Source: Russula earlei (taxonomy: Eukaryota; Basidiomycota; Agaricomycetes; Russulales; Russulaceae). From it: a DNA stretch of 14,228 nucleotides. Under the pieces are notes generated by a model. It worked only from the letters and a program-made list of their open reading frames with translations, was not told where the DNA came from and ran no database searches. Where the stretch lies: NCBI GenBank assembly GCA_025769875.1, contig JAGFNK010001151.1, positions 1 to 14,228 on the forward strand, given 5' to 3'. Below, in pieces: positions 8,311 to 14,228 of the stretch. The first letter of the stretch is position 1. Each line of letters opens with the position of its first letter. Both the position numbers and the translations under genes were made by a program.

Positions 8311-8542
8311 TAGACTTGTTGCTCCTGCAACAGTAGGAATTTGTTTCTTTGGAAGGTGGAGTAGTTTGCATATGAAGAGTCGAAGTCTGTTGGTTCGTGA
8401 GGAGTTCTCCCTTGTCCTATGGATTGCTTTGGGGATAGCCGTGGTCGATTGAGTGCATGTGATCGCAGGAGTTCTCTGAAAAGTTTGTTGGTAACAAGGA
8501 TAAAGGTAATCATTGACAGAGGTCATGATGAGAGTTGTTGGT

Positions 8543-9090
8543 TTAGGGGTTACTCCTGGTGGGAATTGTCTTAAGCGCCTTTGGATATTTCCGATGGAAG
8601 TCTTTAACAAGTAATTGCGCTTTTGATAGGTTAGATGCTGGTTCCCAAGTATTTTCTGCGACCGTATACCCTTTCCATTTAACTAGGTATTGGATTCCTT
8701 TGCGGTTTGGGGAGAGCCGAGAGTTTAGGATCTGCTCTACTTCATATTGTTCTTCACCTTCGACTAATATTGGTGGTGGGTTTGAAAAGTTAGGACCATG
8801 GGCAATGGTTTCTTTGTAAGGTTTAATCAGGGAGTGGTGAAAAACTGGGTGTATCTTCCAAGACTTTGGTAGTTCGAGGCGAACGTTTACTGGATAGGCA
8901 GTGGTGACTTTAAATGGCCCATAGCGTCGAGGGGCTAGTTTTGCTTTTGGGTGAGTCGTTCGTAGATTCGTGGCTTCCAGCCATACTTGATCCCCTTCTT
9001 TAAAACAAAATGTGGAGGTTTGAGGTCCTGATTGCTTCATGATTTCTGTTGCTCAGGTTCAGGGAGGCAGCTACTTCTTCTCTGAGTTGG
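8543..9090 (-). pseudogene. Pol: integrase C-terminus and chromodomain
   Basis: This is the final section of the pol polyprotein, open from 9040 to the stop at 8543. It begins with the integrase C-terminal fold: KEGDQVWLEA, then a GPF motif (YGPFKV, 8923-8906), then KIHPVFHHSLIKPY. It ends in a chromodomain (about 8752-8573) with the aromatic positions Y (QYEVEQIL), W (VKWKGY) and Y (KGY) all present, plus ENTWEP. Chromodomains of this branch direct insertion toward marked chromatin, typically methylated histone H3. The section is displaced from the integrase core by two nearby indels, one around 9096 and one in a short T run around 9003. The GPF motif and chromodomain make the assignment firm. 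Confidence 0.9.
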
Positions 9091-9656
9091 TTTAGTTTGA
9101 TAGTCTTTCTTGGATTGAAGGGAACTTTGATGTAAAGGCAAGGGGCGGAGCAAATGTTGGGTTAAAGCCATACCAGACTTCAAATGGGGGTTTGTTCGTA
9201 GCACTGTGTTGTCTGGCATTATGTGCGAATTCCATAAAGGGAATTAGTTCTGCCCAATTGTCTGCTTGATGGTTGCAAAATATTCGTAGGTATTGTTCTA
9301 GTTCTTGGTTAACTCGTTCTGTTTCTCCGTCTGTCTGTGGGTGATATGCTGTGCTTAGTGATACTTTGACATTTAACTTTTTCCATAGTTCTTGAGTGAC
9401 TTTTGCTGCGAATTGAGGGCCTCTGTCCGATATTATTTGTGTTGGGAGCCCTATTCTTCTCCAGACATTGTTCATGATTAGTGTCGCTGTTTCGTCTGCT
9501 GTGATTGTCTTGTGGCAAGGGGTAATGATTATCGCTTTACTGAATCGATCTACCACGACTAGGAGGCTGTCGAAGCCTTGTGAAATCGGTAGGTCCGTGA
9601 TAAAGTCCATAGTAATGCTTTTCCATACTTCTCCAGCTGGTGTAATCGGTACAAGG
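9091..9656 (-). pseudogene. Pol: integrase catalytic core (DDE)
   Basis: The core integrates the reverse-transcribed DNA into the host chromosome. The catalytic triad is intact: D in MDFITDLP (9605-9607), D in IISDRGPQF (9425-9427) and E in DGETERVNQ (9317-9319), with 35 residues between the second and third, the spacing expected of retroviral-type integrases. The frame differs by one base from the upstream pol frame; the switch lies at a run of four C (plus-strand G at 9655-9658). It meets a stop at 9092 because of another single-base indel near 9096, after which coherent integrase sequence resumes in a different frame. No nonsense codon occurs inside the core. Confidence 0.9.
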
Positions 9657-12320
9657 GGTGTTTCTGTCTTTGGACTGGTTCTTTGTACTTTGGCAAATTG
9701 CGCAACCGTCTACATAACTTTTGACATAAGTTAGCATTCCTGGCCACCAATAGTTTCGGCTGATCAGTTCATAAGTTTTCCATTGGCCAGGATGCCCAGT
9801 GGCAAGGGAGTCGTGGTGTAGTTTTAGAATTTTCTTTCTTAGGGTGTCATTGTTTGGGATATAGACTTTTCCTTTGAATAGTATTAGTCCATCTTCAAGG
9901 TTCCAGTCCTGTAAGCCTTTGGATAGTCGCCTTGGTCCATTCTTTATAATGATTGCTAACGCGTTAGATACTTCTGGGTCATAGTCTTTGCTAGATCGTA
10001 GTTGTTGTCGAAGTTCCTGGTCGCCGATTGGTTCTGTAGCAGAGGTGCGTGTTGCTCTAATTTTAAAAAATTTGTCATCTAGGAGCACCTTTCCATCATT
10101 TTCGTTTTGTATCCCCTCTTTAAAGTCTGGCCGCCTGGACAGACCGTCTGCTTTGTTCATAGTTCCTGGGTGGTGGGTGATGGTGAAGTCGAAATTGCTG
10201 AGGAGGAGTGCCCATCGGGCTTGTCGTCTCGTGAGTTTCTGTTTTGTCATGAAGTATGTCAAGTTATTGTGGTCTGTCCATAGATCAATGGGGTGTGTAG
10301 CGCCTTCAAGGTAGTGTCGGAAGTGCCAGAGGGACAAGACGATAGCAAGGAGTTCTTTATCATAGATCATGTAATTTCGTTGTGCGGGGTCCAAGGATTT
10401 CGAGAAATAGGCTACTGGGTGATATCTGTTAAATTCATCGGGTTGTTCCAAGATTGCACCGACTGCAAAGTCACTTGCATCGCAGATGAGTCGAAAGGGT
10501 TTCATGTGGTTAGGTAACATGAGGATTGGGGCCGTTGTGAATGCTTGGATTAGCTTCTGAAATGCTTGTTCTTCATCGTCTTCCCATTTGAAGGGGTTTT
10601 CTTTCTTTGTTAAGTTAAACAAGGGCCGTGCTATTCGAGAGTATTGGTGGATAAATCGTCGATAGAAGTTGCAGAATCCTAGAAATGCTTGTACTTCCGT
10701 AACATTGGTCGGAGTAGGCCACTTTGTAATGCCTATTAACTTGTCTTGGTCCATGGATATTCGTCCTTGGGAGATATTGATGCCTAGGTAACTAATAGAG
10801 GTTTGTCGGAAAGCACATTTCTCTGGTTTCAAGTATAAGTCGTGGTCTTGGAGTGTTTTTAGGACCTTATGTGTCCAGTCGTCTAGTTCGTTCAAGGTTT
10901 GCGCCATGATTAGTATATCATCTAGATAAACAACCACTCGTTCAGTGGCGATGTATTTTGCTAGGATGGTGTTCATAAAGCGTTGGAAAGTGGCTGGGGC
11001 GTTGCAGAGACCAAATGTCATTATCAATGGTTCGAAGAGTCCTAATGGTGTCTTGAATGCTGCGAGGTGTTCATCGCCCTCTCTGAGGCGAATATTGTTG
11101 TATCCCCATCGTACGTCAAACTTGGTAAAGTATTGGGCTCCTTGGAGTTTGTCAATTAATTCAGGAATCAAGGGTAGTGGATACGCGTCTTTGACAGTTG
11201 CTGTATTCAGGGCTCTGTAGTCTTGCACTGGTCGTAGATTTCCTCCTTTCTTTTCTACAAAGAAGAATGGGCTGGCAATAGCTGCTTTTGATGGTCGGAT
11301 TGTGCCTCTCTTCAAATGTTCGTCTAAGTATTCTTTTAGGGCTTGTAGTTCCTTGGGAGTAAGTCGATAAATGCCAGAATCACGTCGGGCGATCCCTGGT
11401 TTTAGATTGATTGCATGGTCCCATGGTTGGTGAGCAGGAAGGCATTGAGAAGCTTGTTCATCGAAAACCTTTCGCCATTTCAAGAATTGGGCGGGGATAA
11501 GTTCGTCTAATGTCTTAGGGGGTGTTTCCGCACTGGCTAACTTGGTAGCTGTGGTTGATTTGGCTCTTATGTTGATTGTTATTGGGCTAAACGCATCGTG
11601 GATTTGTTCGTCAACACATGGGTTCAATGGTCCTTCAGTATCTGGGAAGATTAGTGCAGCAATGTCCGTAAACTCAGGTTCTTCTTCTTCAGGGAAAGTA
11701 AGTGCTTGTATTTGGTAATTCCGCGTTCCAGATGCAGATGCAATGGTTATGCTTGGGTGTGTGGTAAGGCAAGTTCGGGGGCAGTTCCTCAGTGTGATTG
11801 TATCATTTGCCCAATCAATATCTGGGTTGTGGTGTCGTAGCCAATCGGTTCCTAAGATAATGTCGTGATCTCCAATGTTAGTGACAAGGAATTCTGCTTG
11901 TTCATCATGAGTGGCGCCTGTGTGCGCTTGAATGCGAAGTCTTTGGATGGTGCTAAAGCGTATTAGTCCATTGGCATTTTGTGTTCCATCTACATTTTGT
12001 GCTGGCAAGGGTTTGATCATAGTTCGAAGGTGCAGGTGGTGTCTTTGTGCAAATCGTTCATGGATTATCATTCCTTCTGCTCCACTGTCGAGCAGGGCTC
12101 TTGCACCGATTTCTTTGCCGCTTGTCTTCCCTACTAAGGTAACTTTCAAGGCAATGGAAGGGGAGCGAATATTCTTGGTAAAAACTTTGGGGTAATTGAT
12201 TTCTCTTTGTATCGTACTGATTTGGACCGCATCCCTCCTCGGTGCAGAAGGGGGTCCAATTAAAAATCCATAGGAGCAGATCTTGGGCGGAGGATCGAGT
12301 CTGCAAGTGTCTCTCTCCAA
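9657..12320 (-). pseudogene. Pol: protease, reverse transcriptase, RNase H, integrase Zn domain
   Basis: This is the long open section of pol. Residues are counted from 12320. The aspartic protease carries LDSGA (77-81, at 12078-12092) and IILGTDW. The reverse transcriptase (about 340-515) has FDVRWGYNN with D402 and the polymerase motif YLDD at 465-468 (10917-10928). RNase H (about 610-725) has D614, E656 and D683 in the expected CDAS, YDKELLAI and WTDHNN contexts, then HHPGTMNKADGLSRRPD. The integrase zinc-binding HHCC is H836, H843, C873, C876. All key residues are present. The frame is offset from gag and overlaps its end. After about 9658 the frame continues to 9537 with non-family sequence because of the indel. 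This is probably a recently broken copy. Confidence 0.93.
12258..12268 (-). other. Gag/pol junction: T5 run at the gag stop
   Basis: The gag frame ends GAT TTT TAA at 12268-12260, and a one-base step back at the TTT codon continues in the pol frame as F-L-I-G. It could be a programmed -1 frameshift site, or a one-base loss from a T6 run in a family that makes a single gag-pol frame. The sequence alone does not decide. Confidence 0.5.
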
Positions 12321-13563
12321 GTCGTTAGTGAAGCAACAGGAACGGGTTCTTCTTGCGCAGGTTCAATGTTTTCATCTTGGATGGTTGTAGCTCTGACTGT
12401 TTGGGGGCGAGAACCTTGTCGTTGGCATCCTTGAGCTGCTTTCTTTGCTCTGCATTGATTTGCCATATGATTCTTCTTTCCACAATAATAACAGAGATTG
12501 TTCTTGCGTCGAAATTCTTTCTCTGCATCTGTGAGGGGTTTCCTTTCACTTCTGGATTCCCAGGGTCGTTCATTGGGCTCTCCTTGGTACAAGTTAATTT
12601 CCAATGGGTTGTCTGATCCTTGAGTGTTCAATCCTCGGGCACGCACAGAGCGTCCTCCTCGAAAAGCAGTGGAGTTGTATAGGTGGAAAAGGTTGTCGAA
12701 TTCTCTTGCTGCTTTGACAAGGGCTGCAAGCGTAGTTGGTGTCGGTGTGATTCCCAATATTTTCTGATGTAAGGCCTGGGTTAATGTTCCTCCTAAATGC
12801 GTACATCTTTGTTCTTTCATCGGTGGTAGCTCGTGACGCGTGGTGTGACCATTTCTGATACCATTCGTTAAATGGTAGTCTTCCTTGATAATAGGTGTGC
12901 ATGGTATTAGCGGAGGCCAACTCTGCTTCTGCAGGGATAAAGTGATCGGCAAAGGCTTTCTTGAAGTCGTCCCATGACCCATAGTCTGCTACAGGTACGA
13001 GCCATAGCCTTGGTGGTTTGTTCTCTAGCCCACGCTCCGGCGGGTGTTCCTACTTTAAAGTGGGTTAGTGCAGCGGCAACTTTCTTGCTTTCATCTGTAA
13101 AGGAGTCGCCATTGATGTAGTAATAATTGGCCAGAGCTGCCCAAAAGGCTTCTGCATTATCAGCCTTTCCGTCAAAGGGTTCTGGTGCTGTTCCGACAAG
13201 GCGTGGATTGCTTGACATGGTGGGATTCTGAGTTGTTGTAGCTGTAACAATAGGTGGGGCTGAACCTTGTAGTTGGATTCTAGTTGGAGTGAGCGTTCGA
13301 GGGACTGCTTGTGGTACGTTGCTAGTTGTATGAGGAGTAGGTTGTTGGGTATTACGCCGAGTAGAAGGTCCTGGAGTGGTGCTTCGAGTGCTCTGAGCAG
13401 TTCCTAGGATAGCGGTAACTTCTTGAGGTGTTCTGGCTGAGAAATCGACTTCTCGATTGTTATAGTAAACCCAATGTCTTCTAGAACGGCTCCACTTGAC
13501 TGGTCTGTCTAGGAAGAGGCCTGTGTAGTTATAGGGGTTGAAGTCTTGAACGTTTTCTGCTCC
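12260..13563 (-). pseudogene. Gag polyprotein with CCHC zinc knuckle, frame-broken
   Basis: Gag forms the particle and packages the element RNA. The recognisable core starts with PEPFDGKADNAEAFW and TDESKKVAAALTHFKVGTPAGAW (about 13180-13030), continues as HTYYQGRLPFNEWYQKW (about 12905-12850) and KILGITPTPTTLAALVKAAREFDNL (about 12770-12690), and ends with a CX2CX4HX4C knuckle, CYYCGKKNHMANQC, at 12452-12493. These pieces lie in three successive frames, joined by one-base shifts at about 13000-13030 and at 12775-12776. The final frame stops at 12260, inside a T5 run that overlaps pol. No convincing ATG is seen at the N-terminus. Upstream of about 13563 the frame stays open to a non-ATG position at 13644 but enters sequence unlike gag, so the N-terminus is probably missing or uncertain. 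Confidence 0.85.
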
Positions 13564-13925
13564 TGGGGCTGCCGCTTTATTGCCGTTTTCAGCACACTTG
13601 GCGGAGCTTGAATTCCACCCAAATCGGCGCAGAAACCCCCTCAAACATGCGGGATGAATATCTCCCTCAAAACAGCTTCAATTCATATGAAAATTATTGT
13701 CCCTGAATCGCCTGAATGAGGGCTAGGCAGCCCCATTGTTTTCATGAGATTTGAGTGAGAATTGGTGGAGCTGGACTCAAGCCACCTCCACATGTGTATT
13801 AGATGAATTACAACTCAAAATCATGGTCTATATCTATTATTTTTCCCTCATGTTGTACCCATGGGCTGTCTTGAGGCAGCCCCATAGTTTTTTTGACTCA
13901 AGTGTTGTGGTGTGCAACATTGTTT
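13564..13925. other. AT-rich non-coding flank with GGCAGCCCCA repeats
   Basis: No gene is seen. The 10-mer TGGGGCTGCC at 13564-13573 is the exact inverse of GGCAGCCCCA at 13726-13735 and 13875-13884; the latter two are extended (AGGCAGCCCCAT) and lie 149 bases apart. The third copy pairs with ATGGGCTGTC just before it to form an imperfect hairpin (about 13860-13885). The composition is more AT-rich than the segment to its right. It may be the edge of another, non-autonomous element that replaced the 5' part of the gypsy copy; no target duplication was recognised. Confidence 0.4.
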
Positions 13926-14228
13926 TCAGTGTGATTGCAGTGACGGCCAGCCACTCATTGCCCCTCTTACCTCTCCATTCTGACCATACACATACCCTGC
14001 GCCCATGCCCACTCCAGCCTCCGTCCCTACATCGTGCACCATCGCCTCCGCCTCGCCTGCCTTGCCCATCATCCCTGCGGTTCCCACCTCGTCCGCCGTT
14101 CCCGTCACCTCGTTCACCGCCGCCATCCTCGACTCGCCAGCCATCATCGCCTCGGCTCCACCTGCCCTCGCCGTCCCAGCATCGCCCGCATTCGCCATCG
14201 TCGCCACCTGCCCTCGCCGTCCCAGCAT
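13926..14228. other. GC-rich low-complexity segment, possibly coding, open at edge
   Basis: Composition rises sharply in GC. Both strands are open: on the minus strand a frame from the window edge to 13926 gives an Ala/Gly/Met/Glu-rich peptide, and on the plus strand a frame from ATG 14005 to the edge gives an Ala/Pro/Ser/Val-rich peptide. Neither shows a recognisable domain, and both are what biased sequence of this type would give by chance. A direct repeat of about 24 bases (from 14159 and from 14205) has a period of 46, not a multiple of three, which speaks against a coding repeat. It might be the edge of a host gene that continues outside the window. Confidence 0.3.

Larger units (their letters stand above)
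7468..13563 (-). mobile_element. Ty3/gypsy chromovirus, 5'-truncated, gag and pol frame-broken
   Basis: Read on the minus strand the order is gag with a CCHC knuckle, protease, reverse transcriptase, RNase H, integrase and chromodomain, polypurine tract, 3' LTR. The domain order protease-RT-RNase H-integrase defines Ty3/gypsy, and the chromodomain after integrase defines the chromovirus branch. The 5' LTR and primer-binding site should lie right of gag but are absent; unrelated sequence begins at about 13564-13650. The left end interrupts the Helitron Rep frame. A target-site duplication cannot be tested because one end is missing. At least six single-base indels disrupt the frames, so this copy is very probably not autonomous. 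Confidence 0.9.

Noticed and set aside
13926..14228. 5' LTR of the gypsy element at the right edge
   Set aside because: No sequence matching the 3' LTR (its start TGTTATGAACC, its TATA region or the ATGATGTCA repeats) is present between 13564 and 14228.

Overview
The window looks like a transposon-dense intergenic stretch of a filamentous basidiomycete genome (probably Agaricomycetes). This is inferred from a Helitron coding region with 51-58 bp GTAAGT...TATAG introns, a fungal-type Ty3/gypsy chromovirus, and CT-rich, compositionally uneven flanks. I see no host gene that I can name, no rRNA or tRNA, and nothing bacterial.

Layout, left to right. Positions 1-3540 are non-coding. They hold degenerate repeats (T-rich tracts alternating with short TGAC/GACCA-rich pieces), a 67-bp tandem duplication, a possible minus-oriented solo LTR (about 682-1330) and a long (TTTTC)n tract. 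Positions 3551-7467 are the 5' half of a Helitron read on the plus strand: a TATA box, a probable two-intron 5' leader, four short low-complexity exons, and a large exon carrying the Helitron Rep (HUH endonuclease) domain. The first three coding exons each carry a copy of an LPANLAAQLAAL-type module, and all four coding introns are phase 0.

The Helitron reading frame ends where a Ty3/gypsy element, on the minus strand, has landed in it, so the C-terminal PIF1-type helicase is missing. The gypsy element reads right to left: gag (about 13563-12260), pol with protease, reverse transcriptase, RNase H and integrase, a C-terminal chromodomain, a polypurine tract (8296-8310) and a 3' LTR (about 7468-8295). 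Gag and pol lie in shifting frames because of about six single-base indels, although almost no in-frame nonsense codons occur otherwise. The 5' LTR and primer-binding site are absent. Gag runs directly into unrelated AT-rich sequence from about 13564, which carries inverted copies of GGCAGCCCCA, and then into a GC-rich low-complexity segment at 13926-14228.

The inferred history is Helitron first, then gypsy insertion into it, then loss of the gypsy 5' end together with the rest of the Helitron, possibly through another insertion or rearrangement at about 13564. As found here, neither element is complete. The least ordinary feature is the repeated-exon N-terminal extension of the Helitron protein.
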